From assembly GCF_029867415.1 (NCBI RefSeq), contig NW_026705329.1:124001-188000 (forward strand): 64,000 bases of DNA. Reading direction: 5' to 3'. The DNA is from Vicia villosa (Eukaryota; Streptophyta; Magnoliopsida; Fabales; Fabaceae). Position 1 is the first letter of the stretch. Every line of letters starts with the position of its first letter. Below the pieces are notes generated by a model that saw only the letters and a list, made by a program, of their open reading frames with translations, searched no databases and was not told where the DNA came from. Below are positions 33,269 through 43,677 of this stretch, piece by piece. The translations under genes and the position numbers were made by a program.

Positions 33269-36200
33269 TCAAGGATCGCCAAACGATAAAACGCAAGTTT
33301 CACGATTAAAATCGCTTCCCCGATACACCTTCAACCTCTGACCATTTACTACCCACTCTTGGTTTGATTTTTGGTCCTCTATCACAATAGCCCCTTGGCT
33401 TCTCACTTCTTTGACCAAAAACGGTCCGGACCATTTAGACTTCAACTTTCCCGGGAAAAGTCTTAACCGAGAATTGAAGAGTAAAACTAATTGCCCTACC
33501 TTAAAGTCCTTCATTCTAACCTTACTATCATGATAGAATTTGGTCTTTTCCTTGTAAATTGAATTGGACTTATAGGCATGCAATCTCATCTCTTCCAACT
33601 CATTAAGTTGGATTTTTCTTCTCTCTCCACACAACTTGTGGTCAAAATTCAAAAGCTTCAAGGCCCAATATGCCTTATGCTCTAGTTCTACGGGAAGGTG
33701 GCAACTTTTACCATACACCATTTGGAATGGTGTAAGACCGATCGGTGCTTTGAAAGCGGTCCGATACGCCCACAAGGTTTCATCTAACTTCATTGACCAA
33801 TCCTTCCTAGAGCTAGACACAGTTTTCTCAAGAATTCTCTTAATCTCTCTATTGGTCCTCTCAACTTGCCCATTAGTTTGTGGATGATATGGAGTAGCTA
33901 CCTTGTGCTTTACTCCATATTGCTCCAACACTTTTTCAAGCGGAGCATTACAAAAATGAGATCCACCATCACTAATTAATACTCTTGGCGAGCCAAACCG
34001 CGAAAATATATTTTTCTTCAAAAACTTTATCACGGTCTTACCATCTGCTTTGGGTGAAGCAATCGCTTCCACCCACTTAGACACATAATCAACAGCTACC
34101 AAGATGTATTCATTTGACATTGAGGAAGGGAATGGTCCAACAAAATCAATGCCCCAACAATCGAATACCTCAACTTCTACAATACTTTGGAGGGGCATTT
34201 CCTCTCTTTTCCCTATTCCACCAGTTCTTTGACAACTGTCGCATGAGGCAACATGGTGGTAAGCATCTTTGAACAAAGTAGGCCACCAAAATCCCGATTG
34301 AAGGACTTTTGTGGCCGTACGCAAACCATTAAAATGACCACCATAAGGCGAATTGTGGCAATGCCACAAAATGCTTTTTGCCTCCTCATCCGCGACACAT
34401 CTTCTCAAAAGATTGTCACTACTCAACTTAAACAAGTGAGGATCGTCCCAAACATAAAAATTAGCATCGTTTAAAAACTTTTTTCTTTGATTCCAAGTTA
34501 GATCCTCCGGTATCCAGCCAGATGCTTTGTGATTAGCCATATCTGCGAACCAGGGTCTAACTTCTTGTACCATGTACAGTTTTTCATCTGGGAATTCTTC
34601 CCTCACCTCTTTTTCATTGTTTGTCACCTCGGTATTCACTAACCGAGACAAATGATCCGCAATCAAATTTTCTGTACCTTTCTTATCTTTCACTTCAAGA
34701 TCAAATTCTTGAAGCAAAAGAATCCACCGAATAAGCCTTTGTTTTGAATCAGGCTTGGTAAGAAGATATTTGATTGCGGCATGATCAGTATAACACACAA
34801 CTTTAGAACCAATAAGGTAAGAGCGAAACTTTTCCAATGCAAATACAATTGCGAGCAATTCTTTTTCGGTAGTGGCATAGTTAACCTGTGCCTCATTTAA
34901 AACTTTGCTCGCATAATGTATAGCATGGAATTGTTTGTTCTTCCTTTGGCCTAAGACCGCACCAACCGCATAGTCACTCGCATCGCACATGAGTTCAAAC
35001 TCAAGCGACCAATTAGGAGCGACAATTATGGGTGTGGTGGTCAAATTTGCTTTAAGTTCTAGGAAAGCTTTTAGACATGATTCATCAAAATTAAATTCCA
35101 TACCTTTGTTGAGCAAATTACTCAAAGGCTTTGCGACCTTGGAGAAATCCTTGATGAATCTTCTATAGAACCCAGCATGTCCCAAGAAGCTCCTTATGCC
35201 TTTAACATTCACCGGAGGGGGAAGCTTTTCAATAACTTCAATTTTTGCCGGATCGACCTCAAGACCCTTTGAAGAAACCTTGTGGCCAAGAACAATCCCA
35301 TCCGTCACCATGAAAGTGCATTTCTCCCAGTTGAGAACCAAATTTGTTTCAATGCATCTCTCCATTACCACATCAAGGTTCTTTAAGCACAAGTCAAATG
35401 ACGACCCGTACACAGAAAAATCATCCATGAACACCTCAATGCTTTTCTCAATCAAATCAGAGAAGATAGCTTGCATGCACCTTTGAAATGTTGCAGGAGC
35501 ATTACATAGTCCAAATGGCATTCTTCGGTAAGCGAAAACGCCAAAAGGACATGTAAAAGCAGTTTTCTCGTGGTCCGCCGGATTCACTGATATTTGATTG
35601 TATCCCGAATAACCATCCAAGAAACAATAGAAATTTCTTCCGGCTAACCTCTCTAACATTTGATCCATAAAAGGTAATGGAAAGTGATCTTTTCTTGTTG
35701 CTTGGTTCAACCTCCTATAATCAATACACATACGCCACCCGGTCACCGCTCTCGAAGGAATCAACTCGTTCTTCTCATTTCTCACAACTGTCAATCCACC
35801 CTTCTTAGGAACCACATGCACCGGGCTCACCCATTCGCTATCGGAGATGGGATAAATCATCCCCGCCTCTAATAACTTCACAACCTCTTTTCTAACAACT
35901 TCTTTCATGGTTGGATTCAATCGCCTTTGAGGTTGTGCCACGGGCCGAAAATCATCTTCTAACATAATCTTATGCATACAATAGGCCGGACTAATACCCT
36001 TCAAGTCGGATAAAACCCATCCTATTGCTTCTTGATTCTTCGTCAACACTTCCTTCAATCGATGCTCTTCCTTGTTAGACAAACCACTATTAATGATAAC
36101 CGGCTTAGTAGAATTGTCACCGAGAAACACGTATTTCAAGTGAGATGGTAACACATTCAACTCCACCTTTTGCTCTTCAACTTTAGGTTCATCCTTCAAC

Positions 36201-38734
36201 TCTTCAATTTGAGTTTCAAATGGATTCATCTCCTCACAAGCCTCTAAATTTCTCAAGCAATCTTCAATTTCCTTCTCTTGATCTTTGGTGAGAACTTCGA
36301 GAGCTTCCATTAAAGTCTTCTCAAGAGGATTCGACAAGTGCATTTGATTCTCCACTTTCATAATAGCCCTTTCGGTAGCATCGATTCTAAAACAATCATC
36401 CTCATCATTAGGATGCTTGATGGCTTCAAAGAGATCAAGACATAATTCTTCATCTTGGTACCTTAATTTCATTAAGCCATCATCAATATCGATCATCATT
36501 CGGGCCGTCTTCATAAAAGGCCTTCCTAAGATCAATGGAATCTCAGGATCTTCTTCCATGTCTATGACAATAAAATCAACAGGATACCAAAATTTGTCAA
36601 CCTTGACAAGCAAGTCTTCCGCAACTCCATGAGGATGAGCTGTGGATTTATCTGCTAATGATAACGTCATTCTTGTCGGCTTCAAATCGTTGATTCCTAA
36701 TCTTCTCACCATAGACAATGGGATCAAATTAATGCTAGAACCGGTATCTACCAAACCTTTGCCTATGTGAACATTTCCAATAGACACCGGTAAGGTTACC
36801 CGCCCAGGATCATTCGATTTTATCGGAGTAGTGCGTTGAATTAACGCATTACAACAAGAGCTCACCGTTACTACCTCCGGATCCAAGAATCTTCTCTTCT
36901 TAGTGATGATGTCTTTGATGAATTTTGCATACATCGGCATTTGCTCTAATGCCTCGGAGAAAGGAACATTAATTTGCAACTTGCTAAAAATATCCAAGAA
37001 CCGAGCATAGTGCTTTGCATCTTCTTTCTTTGACGGACCGGGAGGGTAAGGTAATTTCTTCACTTGTATAGAATCATCCACCTTCTTCTTTCCCTTCTCA
37101 CTCACACTCAATTTTTTTCTCTCTTTTTCTACAACCTTCTCAAGAGTTTCTTTTTCCACTAATTCTTTCTCTTTCTCATTTTCAACTAAATCACCCTCAA
37201 CATTTTTTTCTACTTCAATCACCCTATCTTTTTCACTCTCAACAATTTCCTCCTCAACTATTTCTCCTACACCCATATCAATATTTCTACCGCTACGAGT
37301 TAGAATTGACTTACAATGCTCACGAGGATTTTCTTGTGTAGTAGCCGGAAAAGGACCTTTGTTTTGATCGGCAAGTTGCTTTGACAATTGCCCGACTTGA
37401 GTTTCAAGGTTCTTAATTGCGGCATCCGTACTCTTTTGGCTTGCAATTTGCAATTGCATGAATTGGCTAAGAGTGTCCTCGATTGAAAGCTTTGTTTGTT
37501 GAGGTTGTTGATTGTAACCGCCTTGATAAGGATTTTGACGATTCGATGGGCCCGCTTCCGGCCTCCATCCTTGTTGATAACCTTGATTACCTCTTTGTTG
37601 GTAACCTTGGTTATTGTTGTAAGGTTGTTGTTGTTGTCTTCCACCATATCCTTGATTAGGATTAGACACATAATTCACCTCTTCACCCGGTGGAGGACAA
37701 AAACCTGTTTGATGGTCACCCCTACACAATTCACAACACATCACATGTTGATTTTTAGAAGGGCTCCCATTTATCTCTTTGATTTGTTGAGGGAGTTTTG
37801 ACATTTGTTGAGTGAGCAATTCTACTTGTTGTGTCAATAACTTGTTTTGAGCAAGTATTGCATCACTAGTATTCAATTCAAGAACTCCCGGTTTTCTTTG
37901 CAATGCACTACGGTTGTGTTGCCCTTGATGATCATTCAAAGCCATTCTATCAATGATAGCAATCGCTTCTGCAGCAGTTTTTGACATCAACGAACCACCC
38001 GCGGTAGCATCTAAAAGAGTTTTTGGTTGAGGTTGGAGTCCATTTCTAAAGATATGGATTTGAGACAACTCATCAAACCCATGACCTTTGCACTTTCTAA
38101 CCATGGACTTGAACCTCTCCCATGCTTCATTGAGAGATTCATTCGACCCTTGAGAGAACACCGCAATAGAAGTTTTCGCTTCCATGAACCTATTGTGAGG
38201 AAAGAACCGATCCAAGAACTTCTCTTCTAACTCGTTCCAATTTGTCATGACATTATTAGGTTGATCAAGGTACCATTCCTTAGCTTTTCCAATTAAGGAA
38301 TGAGGAAAAAGTCTCCTGAACACCTGTTCTTCTTGGTCTTCCGGAGCACCAATTGTTCCGGCGATCTCGTAGAACTTTGTTAGATGAGTAAATGGATCCT
38401 CGTGATCTGCCCCTGTGAACGGATTTTGGTATAATAATTGAAGTAACCCCGTCTTCATCTCGGAGTTTCTTCCATTGGCCTGATCACGAGCAAATTGTGC
38501 ATTGAGTCGAGGGCTATTAACACAAGGCCCTCGAACTGGAACATTAGGAATCTCTCCTGCCATTTCTCCCTCAACTAAGTTTTCAACCGGAGTTGAAGAA
38601 GAAGATGCCTCTTGTTGTTGTCTTCTTTCCCTAGCTAGTTGTCTCCTCCTACGAGTTTTGCTATTCTCTCTACGAGCAGTCCTCTCAATCTCAGGATCAA
38701 AAAGGAGTTGATCTGCAGGTACACGTCCTCGCAT
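33269..38734 (-). CDS. Gag-Pol polyprotein of the Athila-like element, 1821 residues, intact
   Basis: One uninterrupted frame. Gag capsid-like domain about residues 90-280 (FPHSLIGKAKEWYLDQPNN, WERFKSMVRKCKGHGFDEL). Zinc knuckle CELCRGDHQTGFC near 332. Protease with VDTGSSINLI near 663. Reverse transcriptase with VPKKGGLTVV, PFGLCNAPATFQRCM and the catalytic FMDD near 1103. RNase H from CDASDYAVGAVLG near 1250. Integrase zinc module HCHNSPYGGHFNG to CDSCQRTGG near 1460-1500, then the core with WGIDFVGPF, LISDGGSHF and the Glu in TNGQVERTN (about 1520-1625). All expected catalytic residues are present, so this copy may still be active. The ATG lies about 130 bp after the primer site. Host chromatin silencing is not visible from sequence. 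Confidence 0.96.
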   Translation of the reverse strand: MRGRVPADQLLFDPEIERTARRENSKTRRRRQLARERRQQQEASSSSTPVENLVEGEMAGEIPNVPVRGPCVNSPRLNAQFARDQANGRNSEMKTGLLQLLYQNPFTGADHEDPFTHLTKFYEIAGTIGAPEDQEEQVFRRLFPHSLIGKAKEWYLDQPNNVMTNWNELEEKFLDRFFPHNRFMEAKTSIAVFSQGSNESLNEAWERFKSMVRKCKGHGFDELSQIHIFRNGLQPQPKTLLDATAGGSLMSKTAAEAIAIIDRMALNDHQGQHNRSALQRKPGVLELNTSDAILAQNKLLTQQVELLTQQMSKLPQQIKEINGSPSKNQHVMCCELCRGDHQTGFCPPPGEEVNYVSNPNQGYGGRQQQQPYNNNQGYQQRGNQGYQQGWRPEAGPSNRQNPYQGGYNQQPQQTKLSIEDTLSQFMQLQIASQKSTDAAIKNLETQVGQLSKQLADQNKGPFPATTQENPREHCKSILTRSGRNIDMGVGEIVEEEIVESEKDRVIEVEKNVEGDLVENEKEKELVEKETLEKVVEKERKKLSVSEKGKKKVDDSIQVKKLPYPPGPSKKEDAKHYARFLDIFSKLQINVPFSEALEQMPMYAKFIKDIITKKRRFLDPEVVTVSSCCNALIQRTTPIKSNDPGRVTLPVSIGNVHIGKGLVDTGSSINLIPLSMVRRLGINDLKPTRMTLSLADKSTAHPHGVAEDLLVKVDKFWYPVDFIVIDMEEDPEIPLILGRPFMKTARMMIDIDDGLMKLRYQDEELCLDLFEAIKHPNDEDDCFRIDATERAIMKVENQMHLSNPLEKTLMEALEVLTKDQEKEIEDCLRNLEACEEMNPFETQIEELKDEPKVEEQKVELNVLPSHLKYVFLGDNSTKPVIINSGLSNKEEHRLKEVLTKNQEAIGWVLSDLKGISPAYCMHKIMLEDDFRPVAQPQRRLNPTMKEVVRKEVVKLLEAGMIYPISDSEWVSPVHVVPKKGGLTVVRNEKNELIPSRAVTGWRMCIDYRRLNQATRKDHFPLPFMDQMLERLAGRNFYCFLDGYSGYNQISVNPADHEKTAFTCPFGVFAYRRMPFGLCNAPATFQRCMQAIFSDLIEKSIEVFMDDFSVYGSSFDLCLKNLDVVMERCIETNLVLNWEKCTFMVTDGIVLGHKVSSKGLEVDPAKIEVIEKLPPPVNVKGIRSFLGHAGFYRRFIKDFSKVAKPLSNLLNKGMEFNFDESCLKAFLELKANLTTTPIIVAPNWSLEFELMCDASDYAVGAVLGQRKNKQFHAIHYASKVLNEAQVNYATTEKELLAIVFALEKFRSYLIGSKVVCYTDHAAIKYLLTKPDSKQRLIRWILLLQEFDLEVKDKKGTENLIADHLSRLVNTEVTNNEKEVREEFPDEKLYMVQEVRPWFADMANHKASGWIPEDLTWNQRKKFLNDANFYVWDDPHLFKLSSDNLLRRCVADEEAKSILWHCHNSPYGGHFNGLRTATKVLQSGFWWPTLFKDAYHHVASCDSCQRTGGIGKREEMPLQSIVEVEVFDCWGIDFVGPFPSSMSNEYILVAVDYVSKWVEAIASPKADGKTVIKFLKKNIFSRFGSPRVLISDGGSHFCNAPLEKVLEQYGVKHKVATPYHPQTNGQVERTNREIKRILEKTVSSSRKDWSMKLDETLWAYRTAFKAPIGLTPFQMVYGKSCHLPVELEHKAYWALKLLNFDHKLCGERRKIQLNELEEMRLHAYKSNSIYKEKTKFYHDSKVRMKDFKVGQLVLLFNSRLRLFPGKLKSKWSGPFLVKEVRSQGAIVIEDQKSNQEWVVNGQRLKVYRGSDFNRETCVLSFGDP

Positions 38735-38863
38735 AAACTGTAATCTGAAAAACTAACCAAGCAAATTAACAAACACAAGGAAAATAAATTTAGAAACAAG
38801 ATATTAATTATAAGACTCAATACAAAACAAACTATTGCAATGCTTGCAATATCTAAACAACAA

Positions 38864-38881
38864 TCCCCGGCAACGGCGCCA
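38864..38881 (-). other. Primer binding site, tRNA-Asp type
   Basis: Minus-strand TGGCGCCGTTGCCGGGGA, three bases after the 5' LTR. This is the Athila-lineage primer site complementary to tRNA-Asp. Confidence 0.93.
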
Positions 38882-38884
38882 TTT

Positions 38885-40085
38885 TGTTGAAATAATATTG
38901 TGGTGTACTTTTCGTTTATATCGTATCCACAGGGATTATTGCGATATCACCGCCGTTCTATAGCCTATTTTGTCTTGAGTTAATGTTACTTTAGTTTTAG
39001 GTTTGCAAAAGATCATTCAATTCTTTTAGTAGCAAAGAGTAAATTAATGAAAGTTCTAAGTTAAAGAAAATGTATCAAGATTCGATTTCATCGACCTAAA
39101 TTTGTATGTCTCCTTATAAATATACGTATATGAACATGGTAACGATCAACATAATTACGTATCGACGCCTATATCGTCCGTGTCCGCAACGATATAGTTA
39201 GATTTACCGTATTGTTTAACCGACGATTTCTCCACCGTTTAAACAATACAAATAACGTTTTAAAACCGATACTAAGTAAACATCAAACGCTAAATCCATG
39301 TCTGCAATTTATAGTTTGATAGATGATAAAGTTAGATCTAGATACAAATATTGATGTCTCAAACACTTATACCAAAGAAAAAGCTTTAATAAACAAACTA
39401 AACCATCTATATTGATCATCACTTGTTCATACACATATATTCACAAGAAAAACCTACAAAAGGCTAGGAAGATTACATCTTATCTTGATACAAAAGAGAT
39501 TTAGCTATCCATGAGAATGGTAGCTTGCTCAAGAAGTAAAGGATGAAGATCAACAAGCATCAAAGGCGATTAATCGACGATCAAAGCTTCCAATCTTCAA
39601 TTCTTTGTTTGCTACAGTGCACAAGTGTTCTTTAGCTCTCAAGATCAACCAACCAACACAAAATATCTGAAAACCCCCTTATATAGCATTTCTGAATTCT
39701 GTCCAGGGCGCGTCGCGCCCTCCAGCGCGCTACGCGCCATTACACTTAAAATTATAAACCGCCCATGCGCGCGACGCGCGCAACTCTCTGTCTGGAAGCT
39801 CCAAAATATCTTGCCCAGGGCGCGACGCGCCCACATCCCAGCGCGACGCGCGCATACTTCTGCCAGTGAATCTCTTGTCAAGATCAAGACAAGCTCCAAA
39901 CATCCCAAAATTGGCCAAAACCTACACAATCATAACTAAAACACATATTAACATAAAATGAAAGCTTAATATTATAAACTATAAATAATTATCTAAAACT
40001 TCAGGGAATTGCACGAATATCCGATAAAAACGGTCGAAAGGTATTGTTAATTAAACTAAATATAAACACAATTTGGCACCTAACA
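38885..40085 (-). repeat. 5' LTR of the Athila-like element
   Basis: 1201 bp, ends TGTTGAAATAAT and GGCACCTAACA on the plus strand. TATA box at 39679-39685 (minus); CpG-dense motifs at 39705-39854, upstream of it in element orientation. Three visible differences from the 3' LTR. Confidence 0.97.
39705..39854. promoter_or_regulatory. Five CpG-dense motifs in the 5' LTR promoter
   Basis: Same five motifs as in the other LTR. The third reads GCGCGCGACGCGCGC here and GCGTGCGACGCGCGC there, so the only change in the block is at a CpG, a C-to-T type difference expected from methylation decay. Confidence 0.75.
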
Positions 40086-40090
40086 GCAGC

Positions 40091-41137
40091 AGGATGATCA
40101 AACTTTCTTTTGGTCCTTTCTTCCTTCTTGCGATTCACTGTAATTGGAGCACCTTTCTCTTGATCTTTAAGACTTTTATCCTCTTTTTGTGACTTCAGAT
40201 ACCTAGTTCTGACTTCTGGTACCTCACTATTGAAGAAGGTTTTAAATTCAGCGAGAACTGGTTCTCTTCTGATTCTTGTTCCAGCAAGAGGTTGAGGAGT
40301 CTTAATGATAGCCTTAATCACTTTCATTTTCTTTAAAGTGAAGGCATTCAGACAGGCCCCAGTTGTGACAGCAAGGTCTTTGATAATACCTTCAGACTCC
40401 AGATTTTCAACAATCTTGGAATGAACCAGAAGATTTGAGATAATTCTACCAAACGGAATGATGGTACAACTTTTCTCTCTGAAGGCATTTCTGGACTCCT
40501 TCACAGCCTTCCACATATGGTTGAAGATAATGTAGATAGCATCAACCTTCTTCTTAGTGGCAATGCAGTACAGAATGTATTTTTGTTCATTGTTGATGAA
40601 GTCAGAAGCATGTGTTCCTTTCCTGTGATAGAAGCACCCAAGAAGAATTTTGGTCCATATTTTGTAGAGATCTCTCAAATCCTTGACATTCTTTGTTTCA
40701 TTTATGTCTGGGTAGAGAGTAGATAAAACATCTTCCCAATTTTCCCTTTTATCGATTTCAAACGCTCCTTCAGCGTTTTTCAGATCAAACATCACCCTTA
40801 AGATGTTCTCAGTCACTACCACAAACTTTCCATGGACGAAAGACAATATGGATTTTGGAGCGACAACTGCATGTACCCAGAATTCCTTGACAAGATCTGG
40901 GTAGACTGGTCCACAGAACTCAGCAAACAAAGAAGTCCATCCTTGAAAAATTATATCATCTTTGAGATGAAAATCGTGTTCTTCAATGTTATCAAAATCA
41001 ACCATAAGTTCACATAGAACTTCTAATCTATCCTTAGGAATGGAGCACGCAACAACTGGAGTGAGTTCCTGATTCACTTCATCTTGAATATGGAGAAGAG
41101 TAGATGAATCAACGTTTTGAGATGAAGAAGCAGCCAT
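40091..41137 (-). pseudogene. Sirevirus accessory ORF, N-terminal part
   Basis: The start chosen is the ATG at 41137 (MAASSSQNV); an in-frame ATG at 41167 would add ten residues. About 350 residues are open up to the Athila-like insertion. Key blocks: IPKDRLEVLCELMVDFDN, GWTSLFAEFCGPVYPDLV followed by KEFWVHAVV, VVVTENILRVMFDLKN, and IIPFGRIISNLLVHSKI. It matches the relic at 9191-9855 and has the same block order as Athila ORF2. A TATA-like box and a CT-rich leader lie just upstream, suggesting its own transcript. It continues in frame at 28367 on removing the insertion. Function unknown; it sits where Sireviruses carry an envelope-like gene. Confidence 0.82.
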
Positions 41138-41280
41138 TGAAACAGAATGAACAGCTAGGAAGAACAAAATTCTGGGTTTTCGGTTAGGGTTTCAGAAACG
41201 ACTAAGAAGATTTCAAAAGAAAGTATGCAAGAAGAAAGAGAGACTCGGAGCGAAAAAGATATATGAGATGATTTGAAAAA

Positions 41281-41290
41281 AATATATAGA
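41281..41290 (-). promoter_or_regulatory. TATA-like box before the Sirevirus accessory ORF
   Basis: Minus-strand TCTATATATT, about 115-145 bp upstream of the two candidate start codons, followed by a CT-rich leader typical of plant 5' UTRs. Confidence 0.45.
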
Positions 41291-41529
41291 GACAAATTTA
41301 AAAAAAAATTCAATAAGATTAGAAAATGAACAGTTACAGAATCAAGAGAAATCAATTTTCATTTATTGATAAGTGACGTTAGGTGAGAGAACGTGGTAAA
41401 TGAAATGATTTAACACAGTTACCTAGGTCGGTGTCTTTTCAACTGCACGCTTTGTATTAACCGTACAGACATGTGTTCACCATCAGATAATGGATGACAG
41501 CTGTAAAATTTTCAATAGACTTTACGCCT

Positions 41530-43127
41530 TTTGATTCTGATTACTGCTTCTGATTGTCATTCTTAAGAAATGATCTGGTTCTGATAGGATCATCTTTCTT
41601 TCCAAGAATCACATCTTCTGAATGAGCTGAAGCAAGTCTAGGTGATCTTCTGACTGTTGGTTCTTCAGAAATCCTAAGATTCTCTAAAGATGCAGCAACT
41701 TGATCTTCTGATCCATTGCTTCTGAGACTGCCAGCTTCTGCAGCTTTGCTTCTTGGTTCTTCAACTTCTGATATATCAATATCAAAATCTGCAAAATTCT
41801 CAAACTGCTTTGGTTTTTCAAGACCAAGCTTATCATCAAACCTGATATTGATTGATTATTCAACAATCAATGTTTCAGTATTGTATACTCTATAGCCTTT
41901 AGAGCGTTCAGAATATCCAAGAAGGAAACACTTTTGTGCTTTGGAATCAAACTTACCAAGATGATCTTTAGTATTCAGAATAAAACATACACATCCAAAA
42001 GGATGGAAATATGAAATGTTGGGCTTTCTATTCTTCCACAATTCATAAGGAGTCTTATTTAGAATAGGTTTGATAGAGATTCTATTCTGAATATAACACG
42101 CAGTGTTTATTGCTTCTGCCCAGAAATGCTTAGCCATATTGGTTTCATTGATCATGGTTCTGGCCATTTCTTGTAGAGTCCTATTCTTTCGCTCTACAAC
42201 TCCATTTTGTTGTGGAGTTCTAGGACAAGAGAAATCATGGGCAATACCATTTTCTTTGAAGAACTCTTCAAAGAATCTGTTCTCAAATTCACCACCATGA
42301 TCACTTCTGACCTTTATGATCTTGCACTCTTTCTCAGATTGAATCTGAGTGCAGAATTCAAGGAACACTGAATGAGACTCATCCTTGTGTTTCAAGAACT
42401 TTACCCATGTCCAGCGGCTATAATCATCAACGATGACTAATCCATATTTCTTCCCTCTGACAGATGCTGTTTTGACTGGGCCAAACAGATCAATGTGCAA
42501 GAGTTCTAACGGCCTTGAGGTAGAAACAACATTCTTAGACTTGAATGCAGGTCTGGAGAACTTGCCCTTCTGACATGCTTCACAAAGAGCATCTGATTTG
42601 TATTTCAGATTTGGGAGTCCTCTGACCATATTTAGTTTGTTAATCTGAGAAATCTTTCTCAAACTAGCATGACCTAATCTTCTGTGCCAGACCCATTGCT
42701 CTTCAGAAACAGACATAAGACAAGTCACCTTCTGCTTCTCAAGATCAGAAAGATCAATCTTATAAATGTTGTTCTTCCTCTTGCCTGTAAATAGGATTGA
42801 GCCATCCTTTTGACTTACAGCCTTGCAAGACTTTTGATTGAAGATTATATCATAACCATTGTCACTTAATTGACTTATGGACAATAAGTTATGCGTTAAT
42901 CCTTCTACAAGAAGTACATTAGTTATGGAAGGAGAGTTACCAAGACTTATGGTTCCAGAGCCAATGATTTTGCCCTTCTGATCTCCTCCAAACTTGACTT
43001 CTCCACCTGGTTTAAGCACCAGGTCTTGGAATGTAGACCTTCTTCCCGTCATGTGTCGCGAGCACCCAGAGTCCAGGTACCATGACATTTTGCTTTTTGT
43101 CCTCTTTTCCGCCAAGGATATCTGCAA
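41530..43127 (-). pseudogene. Sirevirus protease and integrase, truncated before RT
   Basis: Protease WYLDSGCSRHMTG lies near 43070. The pre-integrase zinc module is WHRRLGHASLRK to LCEACQKGK. The integrase core has LLHIDLFGPV, VRSDHGGEFEN and the Glu in TPQQNGVVERKNR, then HPFGCVCFI and FLLGYSERSKGYR. The frame meets a TAA at about 41856-41858, resumes in the same frame through the acidic hinge (RSPRLASAHSEDVI) and stops near 41535. The RT and RNase H that should follow are absent; accessory-ORF leader sequence starts instead. A frame change near 43100 separates it from the gag-derived frame upstream. Confidence 0.88.
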
Positions 43128-43677
43128 TAGGAATAATCTTTTCCTTAGGTACCCACAACTTCTTGGGTCCTTTCTTGTTAGTTCTCCTCAAGTTCTGATT
43201 GAACTTGGGTTTAGCAAAATATTTAACAGGAGGAACAGCATGATATTTCTTATTCTGAGTTCCATGATATTTCTTAGGTTGTGTCACATGCTTCTTGGTG
43301 TGTGTTATGTGAAAACTTTGTGCATGTGATGTGTGCTTAATATCATGGGAGTGGCCAAATTTAAATTGGTTAAACAGAGGCTTGTATGATATTTTCATAT
43401 CATCCACAGATTCAAGCTTGTATGGGATTTCACCCTCATAACCAATGCCAACTCTCTTGTTTCCAGACACAGCATATATCATAGAAGCTAGCTGACTTCT
43501 GCCAATACTTCTAGATAAGAACTTCCTGAAACTTAAATCATATTCTTTCAGAATATGATTCAGACTGGGAGTGGATTTTTCTGAATCAGAAGGAGATCCA
43601 ACATTATTGGATAATTTTAAAACTTTTTCTTTTAATTCAGAATTTTCCAACTCAAGCTTCTTAGTTTCAAATTCAAA
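43012..43677 (-). pseudogene. Sirevirus gag-pol linker region
   Basis: It is in the same frame as gag but cut from it by a TAA at 43678-43680. The segment begins with ELENSELKEKVLKLSNNV, a heptad-like stretch, then a Lys/His-rich basic part (THTKKHVTQPKKYHGTQNKK) and WVPKEKIIPIADILGGK just before the protease in another frame. It links nucleocapsid and protease in Sirevirus polyproteins. Confidence 0.7.

Larger units (their letters stand above)
28373..40085 (-). mobile_element. Intact-looking Athila-like Ty3-gypsy element, 11.7 kb
   Basis: Identical-length LTRs of 1201 bp (28373-29573 and 38885-40085), perfect duplication GCAGC, tRNA-Asp primer site, purine-rich tract next to the 3' LTR, one continuous gag-pol frame and a second ORF in the envelope position. 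I counted three LTR differences (28557, 29105 and 29258 against the other copy), about 0.25%. At the grass rate of 1.3e-8 per site per year this suggests roughly 0.1 million years, a loose estimate. The primer site and layout place it in the Athila lineage, to which pea Cyclops belongs. It inserted into the Sirevirus accessory ORF. Confidence 0.95.
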
